A DNA stretch of 64,000 nucleotides, from assembly GCA_010015655.1 (NCBI GenBank), contig ML976709.1, forward strand, positions 230,434 to 294,433, read 5' to 3'. The notes under the pieces were generated by a model that saw only the letters and a program-made list of their open reading frames with translations, did no database searches and was not told the DNA's origin. A program made the translations under genes and the position numbers. Shown piece by piece: positions 46,290-60,116 of this stretch. Positions within the stretch are counted from its first letter, which is position 1, and every line of letters starts with the position of its first letter. The DNA comes from Bimuria novae-zelandiae CBS 107.79 (taxonomy: Eukaryota > Ascomycota > Dothideomycetes > Pleosporales > Didymosphaeriaceae).

Positions 46290-48660
46290 ATGCTACTAAT
46301 AACTAAAATTAACTTTAAAGTTCTAAAGCTCTTTAATAAAATAAAAGACACCTTAAAGCTATTCCTTATAAATATAGAACTATATTACTAATTTAATAAA
46401 TAAATAATTAGAATAGATTAGGTAAAAGTCCCCGCAGAATGCATGCATATAAAAGGAAAACTAGTAAAGGGGTTACGCCCTATTATTAATAATTATCTAA
46501 AGTACGAAGAATAGCTAATGGAATAGGATAAAGAAATAATAAAAGTTTTTACGTCTTAGGAAGGTTTTAAGAAACAGATTAGAATTATATTGAAAGAAGT
46601 TAATAAAGAGTAATAAGTAAAAAGATAAATTTAATAACTTAAATAATAAGGACCTGCAAGCAAGTATGCTACAACGTTTAAATAACTATAGGCAAGAATT
46701 AATTAGGATAATGCCCCCTTACAGATAGCCTACTATAATAGGTAAAAGGAAACAGTAAAGGACAAACTAATCTACTATAACTAATCTAGAAGCCTAGAGG
46801 AAATAATTAAGCTATTTATTTAAGTACATAGCCGCCTGCACGAATAGTAACTTAAGAAACGTAAAGGTAGGTAAGTATAACCTAATACTAAGAAAAGCTA
46901 AAAGCCACGATAAGACTACGATAAGAACGTTATAATAGCTAATAAGACATAAGAAAAAAAGCTAAGGAAGTAGTAAAAGAACTATAATAATAGGCTAATA
47001 AATAAAGAGCAAACAGAACGCTAAGATAAGAAAGCCTGCCTAAGGTATAGTAAATAAGGTTACTTTAGACGCAACTACCCAAAGAATTATGAAACTAAAA
47101 GAAAAAACTTAGGTTATTTAAGTAATAATAGTTACGCTACGGGTACTAATTCATGTATTATTAAACATTAAAGAAAATAAAGTTATTAATATAAAACTCG
47201 CGGTTCTAGAAATACTAGAAGAACTTGAATAAAGGATAGTATATAAGTATGAGGTCCTTCTCCAACTAGTATAAGGAAAGTACTAGGTATGTAATAGGTA
47301 GATGCATACGCCCTAGGAATATACGCAAAAGAGTAAACCTAAAGAACTAAAAGCCACGATAATTTATAAGTTTGCTATAAAGTACTAAGGAAACGTACTG
47401 GTATTAAGATAGTAACTTAAAATTTAAAAATAATATAAACAAGTAGCCGAGTTTCTTTATAATAAAAAAGATTACTAACTGTATTAAATAAAGAAGGAAT
47501 TAGTAGCGATATCGCTAAAAGACTTTAACTCTGAGTTTATTAATAATTACGAACTAACGATAAACTACTATAAATAGTTACGCTACTATAAATAATTAGG
47601 CTAATAAAAATATTCTAATAATAAATACCAAATGCATAAAGTATATAAAGAAGCTATAAGCTAGTATCCTAAACGTATAAACGCAGGATTAACAATAACT
47701 ATAAAACACTAATAAATAAAAGGTACAAGTCCTAATCACTTACAATAAATTAGATAGCTAGACTGTAATAGGGATTGCCTATCCTATCTATATTAAAAAG
47801 AACAGACAGCGGTACTAGAAATAACACTATTATATAAAGATCTAAAATTTTAAGAATGTCTAGTTGCAGGATGCAGACAACACGGGGAACCCTAAAAGGA
47901 AGAAAAGGTCTAGCAAATTAAAGATACTAGGACTACTTATAAAGCGCTTTACTAAAAGTAATAAAACAAGACAAAAACTAACGTTAATATAAAAGAAACT
48001 ACGCGAACTTAGAGCAAGGAAGTAAAAGCCTCCTAAGATAACTTTAAGAAAATAGATAATAAATTAGAAAACTAGGACGCTACTAGATAAAAGACCTTAC
48101 TAGTAGAGGCGCAATTATAAAGGTAAAAAAGGGAAGAATAGGCACAGATAGCCTGCACCTAAGTAAGAAAGTTATAATTAGTAGTTACTAAGTAATAGCG
48201 CTAATAGACCCTAGAGCGACTAGATATTAATATCTCTTAAAATAGTAAAGAAATATAACCTGCTATATAAAAATAAGGAAACACCTATATAAGTAAAAAT
48301 TGTAAATAGGACGTTATCCTAAGTATATATAGCGAAGGCTAGTTACGCCTCGAAATAACGCTATTACTTATTAGTCTGAATAGACTCTAAGGCTAACATA
48401 GCTTCACGGTAATAGATTTTAGAAGCTTGAAAGTAATTATTAGTTACAATTAGCTACTATAATAAAACCCTATTATTAACTAGTGGAGAAAGATAATACG
48501 TAGCTAAAACCTTATAATAAAGGTTACTAGCGTATAATAATTAAAATAAATAAGCCTAAAGGTTTAGTGTACACCTCTTAAAAAGGGAACTAATAAGAAA
48601 TTAATAATTATAAAAATATTACCTTATAAGATTATAAGAATTTATAAGAAGGACCCTTAG
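46290..48660 (+). pseudogene. gag: Ty3/gypsy gag and protease, inactivated by RIP
   Basis: The frame shows a gag core followed by a zinc knuckle ACLRYSK-like, GYFRRNYPKNYE at about 47030-47090, where Tyr replaces Cys at two knuckle positions (TGT/TGC to TAT/TAC, a G-to-A change). The protease region includes LLISLNRL, HSFTVIDFRSLKVIISYN and NPIIN, resembling the flap and C-terminal part of gypsy retropepsins. Frequent TAA/TAG codons interrupt both. Confidence 0.6.
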
Positions 48661-49339
48661 GTAACGTATTTTACAAGGGAGTGCGCATTACAAGCGAGTA
48701 CGCATTATAAGCGAGTGCGCATTACAAGCGAGTGCGTACCCCACTAACTTTATACACCTCTATATGCAAATATCTTAACCACGTTAAGAGATAATATATA
48801 GATATTAATAAGATAGATTAAGTAATATTTAAAGGATCTTTTTTACACGTGCGTAAGTTGTGCCTAGTCTCTCTGCACCGCTTGCAGCGCGCTAGAGCCT
48901 GGTGGCTGCGGCCTGATTGCTCCCCACCTTAACGCTATTCACGCTCTATCTGCTAGTTAGCCTCCTTTTAAGCAAGTATATCCTCTTCCTCTCTCTTTAT
49001 TGTCCCTTACTTTTATATCTGCTTTTTCTTACGCTACCTACGCTTTATTCTTAACGCCATCACCAACTTTTGGAATCTTGAGAAAAGTGGTAAAATTACG
49101 AAATTTTTATCCTGTTTATCTCACTTTTACCTAAAATTCTACTCCTAGCTATCCTTAGGCACCGCACGCGTGCGGTAGGTTAATAATAGTAATAAAGACG
49201 CCTTAAAGGCCCCTCCCGAGGGCCTCTATAGCGACTTGCCCCCCAGACCCTGAGTCTGCGCGATAGACTAATATCCAGCACCCCTCTAGGAAGCGCTAAT
49301 AGACTAATATCCGCCCTCCTAGACGCCTTTCCTTTGGTA

Positions 49340-50650
49340 GAGGCGTACCTACCCGCCTAGAAGCTACTATAGAGATAGTAGCTAGTGCCTTTAACTCCTA
49401 CCTTATAGCTGCGCGCAAGGCGGTAGAGACCTAAAAAAAAGTTATAATAGCTATAGCTAAAGCTATTAACTACTATATTACTAATTTTAAGCGCCTAAAG
49501 GAGCTAGTGGCTGCCTCTACCCTCCGCAATTACCTTATATAAATACTAAAAAATTCGGCCACGCCAAGCCTTCGCCCTAATATAGTTAGGACTAGCTATA
49601 ACTTAACAACCACCGCCTACACTATAGATAGCGACAGCGGTCTTGCCGCCTAGCCTTAGAGGACGTAGGCAAGTGTAGCGTCCGCCTCCTATAAAAATAG
49701 CGGATACACGACTATAGCTAGCAGCAGGAAATCCACATCCGCGACTAAGTGGCAAACTACACCTAAATAGGTAATAGACCCACGGATCCTGTTTATAGTC
49801 GCGAACCTAACTAACTAATTTGGCTAGACCTCTGCCTTTGCTATACGAATAGCTATTTATGCTGCTATAAGACTCGATCTTAGCGCTATCCCTACGGCCA
49901 CAAGGACCCGCACTAGGTAGGCTATTACCCTTACCTCTAATAATATATAATAGCAACTTATAGAATAGGAAAAGAAGAAATTAATAATAAGATCTATTAA
50001 AGCTAACAGCGCTAAGTTGCCTACGCGATAGGTTAACTACGCTATACCTAGAGTACCTAGTAGCTACCACTCGCTACTAGGGGAAGACGTGCCCTACTCC
50101 CTCTAAATAATAGTAGAAGAGGCCTATACGCAGACAAAACAACACCCTATAAACTACTACCCCTCTTAATAAGGCCCTAATTAATTTAGACACACTACCT
50201 AGATAGTGTCCTTTAAAAAGCCTATAGTGGCTTTTCGCCTTTTTAGTGCTAGCGACCTATTCCGCGAGATAAGCAAGAAGCGGGCTATAAAACACTATAA
50301 CCCTAGCTATTAAGGCTACTATAACGCGGCACGCTGCACACGCGCACCCCGCTATTATAACTATAAAAAGAAATTTAGTAAGTATAAATGCCTAATAGGA
50401 GATAACTACACTTATAAGTAATAATGCCCTAACTATCGCGGCCTATATACTATAGACAACCCTACCTACTTAGTTAAACCTAGGCGAGTAAATAGTTATA
50501 TTATCTAACTAACTTGCCGCGAAATGGGGATACTAAGACGCGCCGGATAAAAGGCCTTTAACTAGCTATATAACTTATAGCCTTAACCTAAGCTCACCGC
50601 CTAGGGCCAAGATACCTCCCCTAGCAAAGAAGATAATACTAGACTAGAGC
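49340..50650 (+). pseudogene. LINE ORF1 (gag-like, CCHC zinc knuckles)
   Basis: A degenerate frame has a basic and Ala-rich first half and a knuckle region at about 50330-50530: CTRAPRYYNYKKKFSKYK, then NYTYK, CPNYRGLYTIDNPTYLVKPR. The expected pattern is several CX2CX4HX4C boxes; several Cys are Tyr through G-to-A change. This architecture matches ORF1 of Tad1-like LINEs, an RNA-binding protein of the transposition particle. Stops prevent translation. Confidence 0.6.
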
Positions 50651-50899
50651 AGGAACTAGTGGCCCTAAGCTATCGTCCCCTAAGGGGACCTTAACGATCG
50701 ACCCCGTACCCCGACACCTCCTCACGATAAGTGGCCCCACGCTTATTAAGTAGGCCTATACAATCCTCTGCGCCAATTAGCAATAGCCTAAACCTCGCCG
50801 CACTCTCTACTAGAAGCGCGAAACAGAATAATTACACCTAGTTCTCCTTACAGGAGGACTAGACTATAGAAAAATCTTTAAGTTAATAAGGAACAACCG

Positions 50900-53800
50900 C
50901 CGCAGACTTACCCTACGTAGGGACCTTAATATTAAAGTATACTAGATAAATATTAGCAAAAGCAGCCTAGCATATAGCTACCTTTAAAATTACTTTTATA
51001 GAGGGCATTAATATTATTTATATATAAGAGCTAGCTATCTGGCCAGGCACACGCACTTTAAACTACCCTAGCTATAACCTCTACTTACTAGTAGATAGCT
51101 AGGATAGTTAGGAGACTTAGGAGGCAGAACGCCCCTAGGTCCTTATCTTTACCTATAAGGGTAACTAGTTAAAAATTACACTACGCACTCTACTTTATAA
51201 TTAGAATATATAATAGATTAACGTTAATAGAATCTTAATACTTAATGCTTACTAGGCGCTATAGACTACGCCTGTTCTTAACTATATTACCTACCTTACC
51301 CCGCCTAATAGGTGCCTTGCTAGGGGCGACCTTAACGCTAAATACAACATGTTTAAGCCTAGAGCCACAACTACACACGGCGGTGCTAAACTAGCCTAAT
51401 AGGCTATAAATAGTGGCATAGACTATATTGGCAAGTCTAGAGTTCCCACCCACCGTGCGGGGCATGTTATAGACCTCTCCTTTTATAACATCCCCTTCGC
51501 TACCATAGCTATACGATCAGACATGAACTGCGGCTTAGACTATAACACGCTAGTTACTATAATACCTAAAAGGGGATAGGAGCCGCTTAACTAGTTCTAA
51601 TATAGTGTCCCTACTATAAAGCTCCCGCTATTTATTAATACTATCGCTAATAGGATAAAGGGTACTCCTAGCTTAGACAGGCTACGCACCCGCAAGCACG
51701 TTAATAAGCGCGTTACTGCCTTAGAAAAAGTCCTTACTAACGCCCTAAAGACGGTAGGCAGGAAGAAAAGAGGGATAGGCTATTTAGCGCCCTAGTAGAC
51801 AGACGCCTATAAACAAGCTTACCGGGCACACTTAAACTCGCTAGACAGCCACACTAGCTAAGGCCCTTTTAAGAAGACGCGCACTTTCCTAGCAATAGTT
51901 TATAAGATAAAGAAGAAATACTAGTAACACACTATAGATAATATAAAAAATAACTAGAAACTATTCTAAATTATTAACTAGCACAAGCTAGAACCCACTA
52001 GAACCCAGGCACTAATAGTCTTTAGAGGCATAAAGGCAACTAAAGATAAAGACAAGGCTAAAATACTTTAATAAGCACTACTCTATAGATTTACAGCGGA
52101 GGACGACCTGCCAGAACCGCCCTCCCTATAAGAGAACCCCACTATCCCTTAGGACACGTACCTATCTATTAAAGAGACAGAGCGCTGCGTGATTAGGGTC
52201 TTTAGCACCTTACTAGGCGCTAATAGTATAACTATCTAACTGCTTATAGCATGCTAGAACTATATTAGATAGTACGTTTGCGACATCTATTGCGACCTAC
52301 TTAAACTTAATTACTATCCTATCGCCTGGACGGACAGGGAGATTATGTTTATTAAGAAGCTTAGTAAGAAGGACTACACGGTTCTAGGCTCTATAAGACC
52401 CCTCGCCATGCTACTCTACCTTAAAAAGGGATTTAAAAGGATTGCCGCCCGGCGCATAGCCCACTTAGCTATACTATATAGCGTACTAAGCCCCTAATAT
52501 GGGGGGGCTCTGCTAAAAAGGTTAGCTATAGACTTAATTGCCGCTTTTACCCACGAAGTAGAACTAGCCTTTAGTAAAGGCTAGTACGTTACTATAGTTA
52601 CTATAGACGTACTTAGGGCCTTTAATGCCCTCCTTATTAACTAACTACTATACTAAATAAAAGGATAAGGCTAGCACTAAAAAGTCCTTATGCTTACGCG
52701 CAACATTCTTACGAACTAATATATACTTATTTACTATAGCTAACACTAATCTGGCCGCTACCTAGTGGCTTGCGGCACCCTATAGGGCTCCCCCTTTTTA
52801 CCTGTTATCTACATGCTGTACCTGGCGGAACTCCTCCTCCAGGACACCACGCTATAATTCGGATATGCTAACAACATCTGCCTATATAGAGCCTCTTATA
52901 GCCTTAACCTTAATATTAAATAACTTGCTAAAGACGTCCGTAAGATTAATAGATATAGCATAAATAATAAGATTACTTTCTTACTAGATAAGCTTAAAAT
53001 AATCTACCTTACACGATAGAAAGGAGACTACGCCCCTCCCTGTATTATTAATAAGAACCTTACTATACACCCTATTCTCCCTATAAGTAAGAACAGGGCC
53101 CTGCGCTAGCTAGGCGTGTAGTTTAACTAAAAGCTTACCTTTAATGCCCACGTTGCGACCTGCGCTACTAAGATAAGGGTAGTTGCATATTACATTTGTA
53201 GCCTAGCTTAGATTAAATACGGCCCCCTACTAGGGTCCCTCCGTAAGGCAGTAATCTCCTACGTCCTCCCACGACTCCTGTACGGCGCGGAGGCCTGGTA
53301 TAGAGGCAGGATAAAGCCCTCTAGAATTATATGCTAATTAAGAAGCGTTAAGGTAAGTACCTAACTAGGCTAGCATATTAACGCACTTAACAAAGTCTTT
53401 AAGCAGGTATATAAAGCTATCGTACTAGCCTATTAGACTACACCCACTATCGCCGTCTTCTAGGACGTAGGACTCTCTTTAGTAGTAGTAGCACTTAAGA
53501 TATGTAAGCTTCGCTTTACGGCATACTTACTAATAATTAATAATAAACACCTACTAACTACTAGGACCCTCCTGCCTATAGTTAAAAAGGCCAAGGCGTA
53601 GGCCTCCTATAAAGAGCTTACTTAAAGGTATAGCAACTCGCATAGATCTTCGACCTGGTACCCCAACCAGAGTTCCGCGCCCCCTACTACTCCCCCAGGA
53701 GCTACACTAACCCCACAGGCCAAGTGACTAAGAAGGACGCCGCCTGTTACTTTAAGGAGTAGTAAGCTCTCCTCTTACTAACTACTATTACTATCTTCTT

Positions 53801-54659
53801 AAATAGCTCTAAATAATAGATTAATAGCGTTAAGCACGTTACATATGGCTACGCTATATACAAAGGGCAGGCCCTTACTCTATAAGGTAATAACTCCTTT
53901 AACCCTAGGTCCTATATTTTTAATACTAAAGCTATTAGCGCGTGGCGAGGACTTGCCTACACACTTAATACGCTCGCCTACTAGCTAAGACGTATATACA
54001 TGTGTATTAATAGCACTTTTGTTATATAGTGTATAAGAGGTAACCTGTCCCCCTCCTTATAGTGGGCGTTCGTTAGGTGCCAGGAGACAATGGAGAATCT
54101 GGACATTACTATCTAGTGGGCCCTAGGTCACTGCGAAATAGAAGGGAATAAATTAGCGGATTAGCTAGCTAACAACGTAGCAAAGTCCCCTTAACCTCTA
54201 TATAGCATGGCAGCTAAGCCTATAGTCTTAGGCCTTAAGTCAGACGTCCGCGCCCACACTAGGAGCGCTAAGATAGACTAGTAGCGCGCCCGCTCGCCCA
54301 AGTTGTCAAAATGGTACATGCAGTAGGACCTCACTTACCGCCCTGCGAAATAGCCAAAGGAGCTCACCCTCTAATGACTAGCGCTTGCTAAGCTGCTGTC
54401 CATGCGCACCCGCCACGGACACTACGCCTGGTACTATAAGAAGTTTAGGCACGAAGACGCCGTCACTAAATGCCCCTGCGGGGCAGACCTGGCGCCTGAC
54501 CACATTGTACACTACCCACGATCAGTTCGAAAGTTCCGCTACTGGCCGAAACGGCCAGCGTGCCCCCCAAGCACCACCAGGGAGGGTGTGGAATACCTGA
54601 AGGCACTTAAGCCAAAAGATTTCCAACTTCTACTAGAGCTTGTTAACCCTATAGAATAA
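50900..54659 (+). pseudogene. LINE ORF2 (endonuclease, reverse transcriptase, RNase H)
   Basis: Endonuclease part: LARGDLNAKYNMF (about 51320-51360), HVIDLSFYNIPF (about 51460-51500) and MNCGLDYNTLVTI give the APE-type Asp/His residues. Reverse transcriptase: YPIAWTDREIMFIKKLSKKDY, SIRPLAMLLYLKKGFKRI, VTIVTIDVLRAFNALLIN (about 52590-52650) and a catalytic box FGYANNICLY (about 52857-52886), where ANN stands for ADD. RNase H: AIYKGQALTL, WALGHCEIEGNKLAD near 54120-54165. The last 90 codons (54385-54659) are free of stops. Both RT catalytic Asp codons have become Asn (GAC/GAT to AAC/AAT), consistent with RIP. Confidence 0.8.
54402..54659 (+). CDS. Undamaged C-terminal segment of LINE ORF2 (85 codons, remnant)
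   Basis: Open frame starting MRTRHGHYAWYYKKFRHEDA with KCPCGADLAPDHIVHY, a Cys-Cys-His arrangement often found at the C-terminus of Tad1-type ORF2, and ending LLLELVNPIE. It continues the degenerate ORF2 frame and is listed separately because it is the only sizeable stop-free stretch in the element. It has no promoter or start signal of its own and is unlikely to be expressed as a protein. Confidence 0.45.
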   Translation: MRTRHGHYAWYYKKFRHEDAVTKCPCGADLAPDHIVHYPRSVRKFRYWPKRPACPPSTTREGVEYLKALKPKDFQLLLELVNPIE

Positions 54660-54885
54660 GTCTATATGTATAATAGATACACCCTGACACCTCAGCCTAT
54701 AGGTAAGAAGACAAGGATTTGGCCCCCGCACGGAGGGGGGCGGACTCTTACAAGCCACTGTAAGAGATGGCAATAGCTACATAGCAAGAAACGCCCTCAC
54801 CACTTTAGCTAGCTCTAAATGGTTGCTCGGCGCGTCTCCATGCCCCATGGGAGGCTAGAACATTATGTTCCTAGACGTTAATCAA

Positions 54886-54987
<102 letters not shown>

Positions 54988-56330
54988 CTACGCTTTATTA
55001 CTACTTTATTAGCTCTTTAAGACTAGTAATCTAACCGCGCATTAGCTTAGCTAAGAGTATTATGACTTTTACCCCTTTTTTAAGCTAGCTAATTACCTTA
55101 ATAATTAAATCTAGTAATAAGCTCTTATACTATTACACGTAATTACGTATTAATATTAATTAAGTATTAAGCTAATATATATTACTTAGTATTTAAGCCT
55201 CTTAAAAAGCCTTTACTATAGTAGCTAAAGAAGTAGGCGTATAAAACTATATATTTAGCTTTAATAAAATAATATCTAGCTAAAGAGGAATAAGGCCTAC
55301 GCCTTAAAAAGCTAATTAAATATTAGTTATTATAAATAATCAAGTGAAGGCTACTTTAAAGGCTAATAACAACTTAAGCTTTATAATATAGTTAATATAG
55401 TTATATATTAGGCTTTTAATCTAGTAGCTATACGCGCGCTTTAATAGCGAGAAGTAGCTAACGTTAAGTAGCTATAGTAGGTAAAATCAGCATAGTATTA
55501 TGTAAAGCGTATAGACATTATTCTCCTTATAAAGCTTTTAAAACTTAAGAGAGTAGTAGTTTTTATAACTATTAAGAATAAGTAGCTAACGCGCCCTAAC
55601 TACTTTACCCTTTATATACTTAATAAAGTACTCTAGCTACTTAACTATAATTATATTAATTATCTAATTATTATTACTAATAGTAATAGCCTAGTGACGT
55701 AAGATATTTTCCTTATACTAGGTAAATAAGTAGTGCTAACTAGTAAAAATAATAAATAGTAAAATAGCCTAGCTAGTAGTATTAATTCCCTAAATTACTA
55801 TTATATACTTATAATTACTTAGCTAAATAGCCTTTAGCTAGCCTCTCCTCTCTAATCTTATTATAATAGGCTAAGTTATAATTTTACCTATTATAAAGCT
55901 AATTTTATTAAAGTTATAGATATCTATATTATAGATGCTATATTTAGCGTTTATTTACTTTATAAGCTTAAAACTAGCTCTTAATTAATATAGGATCCTT
56001 ATATAGAGCATTTTACTTATTATACGCTTAATTAAATCGCGTTATAAAGCTATCTATCTATACGCTTAATAAAGTTACGTAGCTAGTAAACGTTAACCTA
56101 ACCTCCGCCGCACGCAGTAAGTAGCTTATTAGCTATATTACGTATAGCCGCATACGTAGGCGCAAATCCACGCTAGTCTAGGCTAAGTATATACTTAATA
56201 ATTACCTCCTCTTCTAGCGAGGTAAGCTTTTTTAAGTTAGGGTAATAATTATGTTAGGCAGGCCTATTAGCGTGTTAGTAATAAAGTATATCTTAAAAAT
56301 ATTAAATATTTATATAGTAACTACCTTACT
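54988..56330 (-). pseudogene. Pogo transposase of element 2, N-terminal and catalytic part
   Basis: Minus-strand frame with LTSLEEEVIIKYILSLD, then RGFAPTYAAIRNIANKLLTA and LRNFIKRIDR, the Tc5-type DNA-binding domain. The DDE part towards 55000 is strongly decayed. The remaining C-terminus with its zinc knuckle lies at 48745-49033, on the other side of the LINE. Confidence 0.65.
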
Positions 56331-56519
56331 CTAAAATTAGTTTTACTAAAGAGCTAATATAGCAAGGTGTATATCAGCCTTATAACAAGCTAGCTAGGCT
56401 TTAGTTAGGGGCGCCATAGTAGGTAGAAGTTCACGCGTTGAGAAAAGTTGGTGGGGTGCGCACTTGCTTGTAATGCGCACTCGCTCGTAAAACACGTTGT
56501 AGGAGTTATATAGATAAAG

Positions 56520-59480
56520 AAGAGTAAGCTTTAGAAGGAGGGGCAAAAAACTCTATCCATACCTAAGGAGTACAAAGATTTTACAAAGCTATTTTACAAG
56601 CAAGACGGCGAAACACTCCTAAAACACCAAGAATAGGATTATATAATCCACCTATAGAAGGATATAAAACTATACTTTAAATAACTAAGACTATTATCGC
56701 GAGACTAATAAGAAGAGTTAGTAGAATAGTTAAAGAAAAACTTAAAAAAGAAGTTTATATATAATTAAGTAAAAGCTAATAGCTTCTGCTATACTATTCG
56801 TGCTAAAGAAAGATAAATGACCATAATTATATATAGACTATAGTTAGCTAAATAATAATAATAAAAAAACTAACACTTTTTGCTACTAATAATAGAACTT
56901 ATAAATTAACTCTAAGGAGCTAAGTAGTTTATAAAATTTAATACATAAAATAGGTTCTATCGGACACGCATAGCTAAAGGACATAAATAAATAATAGTAT
57001 TTTAAATATAATACGGCCTATTTAAGTTTATAGTTATGTCTATAGGACTAACAAACGCCCTAGCTATATTTTAGATAGTAGTAAATAAGTTATTGCACGA
57101 ATACCTGGACGGATTTTATATCGTGTATCTAGACAATGTCCTAATATACTTAGGAGGCACGCTTGAGGAGCATATATAGCACGTACGAAAAGTGCTAGCC
57201 AAAATAAAGGAATACCGACTACTCCTTTATTTAAATAAGTGTAAATTCTATACCACGAAAACGGAATATTTAGGATTTATAATCTTAAGAGAAGGCGTTA
57301 AAATAGATCTAAAAAAGGTATTTATAGTATAAAAATAGCTATAACTTAAGTTATTAACGCACGTTTAATCCTTCTTAGAATTTGCTAATTTCTACTAAAA
57401 GTTTATTAAGGACTATTTTAAAGTTACAACACCCTTAACAAAGATTACTAAGAAGGAAGTAGAATTTAAGTAAGAAAAAAAAGAGTAAAAAGCTTATAAA
57501 AAGCTTAAGAAGCCCCTTCTCTTAGCACCCTTCTTATAAATATATAACTTAGAGAAACCTATAAGGGTTAAAATAAATATATTAAACTGCGCACTAAAAC
57601 CGATCCTTTTGTAGTAGTATAATAATAGAAAATAGAGACTAGTGTTGTACTATTTTAGAAAGTTCTTAGGAGCAAACTGAATTACAACGTTTATAATAAG
57701 AAACTACTAAGAATAGTAAATATCTTTAAATAATAAAAAGCCTAGCTCACGGGAGCACGCTTTAAGATAAAAATATAAATAAACTACTAAAATATTATTA
57801 GCTTTATATTAACTAAGAAGCTTAATAGATAATAAGTATAATAGGTAGAATCCTTAGCAAATTTTAACTTTACTATACATTATTAACCTAGAACGCTTAA
57901 CAGTGTAGTAGATGCCTTAAGTAGGAAACTAGATCTTATAGAAGATAAACCTAATCTATATAACGTAATACTACGCGCAAGAAGTAATAAAATAATTAAA
58001 TTTAATTAGCTAATAATTAAGGCCCGCGTAGATAGCCTATAGTACACAGGACTAGAGGTATATAGTTTTTAAGACTATAGCTAACTTACGACAGAATAAC
58101 GCGAGGAATATAACCTGTTTTAGAACGGGATTAACGAAATACGATAAGATTACATAAATAGAGCTATTGTAAAACTAGGATATAAAGAAACCCTAATTAA
58201 AAGGCTACACGAACTTAGAGAATAGAGACACCTAGTTATTAAAAAAAAAATAACGCGTTAAATCACGAACGAATATACCATTTTTAAACTTAAGTAGATA
58301 GTAATAAAGGTTACAAGTAATTATTTGGCATGCTATAACAAAAAGCTGAAGAAATATAAGTGTTATAAACTATTATAATAATTATAGGTAGCTAAACGAC
58401 CTTAGTAAAGTATAATAATAGACTTTATAGTAAAGCTCAAGAGATCGCTATAGCTAAGGATAAAGTAAAAATATAACACTATTATAGTAATAGTAGTCTG
58501 CCTAACTAAGGTAGCTAAATTTAGACCTATGGAAGAATTTATAATAGCAGAAGAACTAGCTTATAAGGTAGATAATATAGTGTTCGCAGAATATAGACTT
58601 CTAATGGAATTTATTATAGATAGCGACAAGCACTTTACGTCTAAGTACTAGAATATCTTTATAGTAGCTCTAGGTGTTAATAGAAAGCTCTTAATAAATT
58701 TCCACCCCTAGACTAATAAATAAACAGAACGTATAAATTAAACTTTAGAATAGTATCTACGATTCTATATTAATAAATAATAGGATAATTCAGTAAAGTT
58801 ACTACTAATAGTCTAGCTAGCATATAAAAGCGCAAGGTTAGGAATAATATAGTACTCTCTATACTACGCTAACTATAGATATAAGCTAATTATTTACTAA
58901 GATCTAAGAGATGTGGAAAGCATTTCTATAAGAACCTAAGATAAGGCCTAAAAGATAAAAGAACTCTATAAAGTCTTATAAAAATAAATTAACTAGAGGA
59001 GTTTTACAGCCTCTAAAAACGTAAATAAGTAAAGGATTAAGGGACTAGCCCTTAAAAGGGGGATAAAATTTTCCTATTATAAAAAAACCTTAGAATACAA
59101 TAACCTAGTAGAACACTAAATTACCTTTAAGTAGGCCCTTTTAAAATACAAGAAGCTAAGGGACCTGTTATAACTAAATTACTTCTACTAGAGGGTATAA
59201 AGATTTACCCTATGTTTTATAAATTACTTTTAAAACTAGCTCTACTAGACGCTCTAGTTAAGGCCTAGTTAGATCTAAAAGACAACGAGTACGAGGTTAA
59301 GGAAATTAGGGACCTAAAAATAGACTAAAGTTAGCCTAAATATTTAGTTAAGTAGAAAGGATAGCTAGAATAATATAATACCTAAAAACTAAAGAAAAAC
59401 CGTACTAACTATAAGGAATTAGTAATAAATTATTACTAATAATACCCCTAAATAGAAAATTAGCAAGAAAGGAAGCAACA
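56520..59480 (+). pseudogene. pol: Ty3/gypsy pol (RT, RNase H, integrase, chromodomain), right half of the split element
   Basis: The start of RT reads IPKEYKDFTKLFYKQDGETL (56558-56617), AILFVLKKDK and YIDYS. The catalytic box is FYIVYLDNVLIY at about 57115-57150 with Asn for the second Asp, followed by KYRLLLYLNKCKFYT-like sequence. The integrase shows DFIVKLKRS (about 58420-58446) and CLTKVAKF. The chromodomain is well readable: NEYEVKEIRDLKID, then KYLVK with WKGW positions as stops (about 59288-59360). The order is that of a chromovirus. RIP stops are throughout. Confidence 0.8.
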
Positions 59481-59559
59481 TAAAAAAATAAAAAAGAATT
59501 AAAGTTAAATAAAAAAAGATTAACCTATAACTGGCTTATGTTAGCCCCTAAAAGTGCGA

Positions 59560-60114
59560 GTTATAATGGTTTGCGAGTATTAGTAGTAACTATACCTTTT
59601 AAATCCTCTTTTTCCTTCTCTTTCTCTAAGGCTTCCATCGCGTTAGTAATACGAAAATTATACTAAGTATAGGTATACAACTTCTTCTTAACCTTTACTA
59701 ACTTCAACTTAAGGCAGATAGCTAATTTCTTAGTATAAAGAAGCTGTAGACGCTTTTTACGCTTTTCCTTTTAAATAAGCTCCTAATCTTTTTTAGGGAC
59801 CTATAAGCTATACTTAGCGTAAACTAAAATATAACTAGCGCATTACGGAAAGCTAGTATTTATAAAATAACATAGCTTTAACTTTTAATACTACTTATAA
59901 CTTAACGCTATTTTTAAACTCTAAGACTTTATTAGACCTGCGTAAGCACGACGATTCGCGATAAAAAAAATAAAAAACTTTTAGTATAGTAAGTAAGGTA
60001 CGGAAAATCTAAAAAAGGCTATAATTTACTTTAGAAAGTATGGACGTGTACTTTTATAAAAATTAAAACTTGCGCGCTAATAGTATAGTAATATAAAAAA
60101 GTAAGGTATTAGAA
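59560..60114. other. AT-rich decayed repeat between gypsy and pogo 3
   Basis: Minus-strand frames here are Lys/Arg-rich with TAA/TAG interruptions and may be part of a copia gag, but no domain was recognised. Confidence 0.35.
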
Positions 60115-60116
60115 TA

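Noticed and set aside
48664..48750. CRISPR-like array of 17-bp repeats
   Set aside because: The units are contiguous without spacers, lie at a transposon end and recur inverted at the other end.
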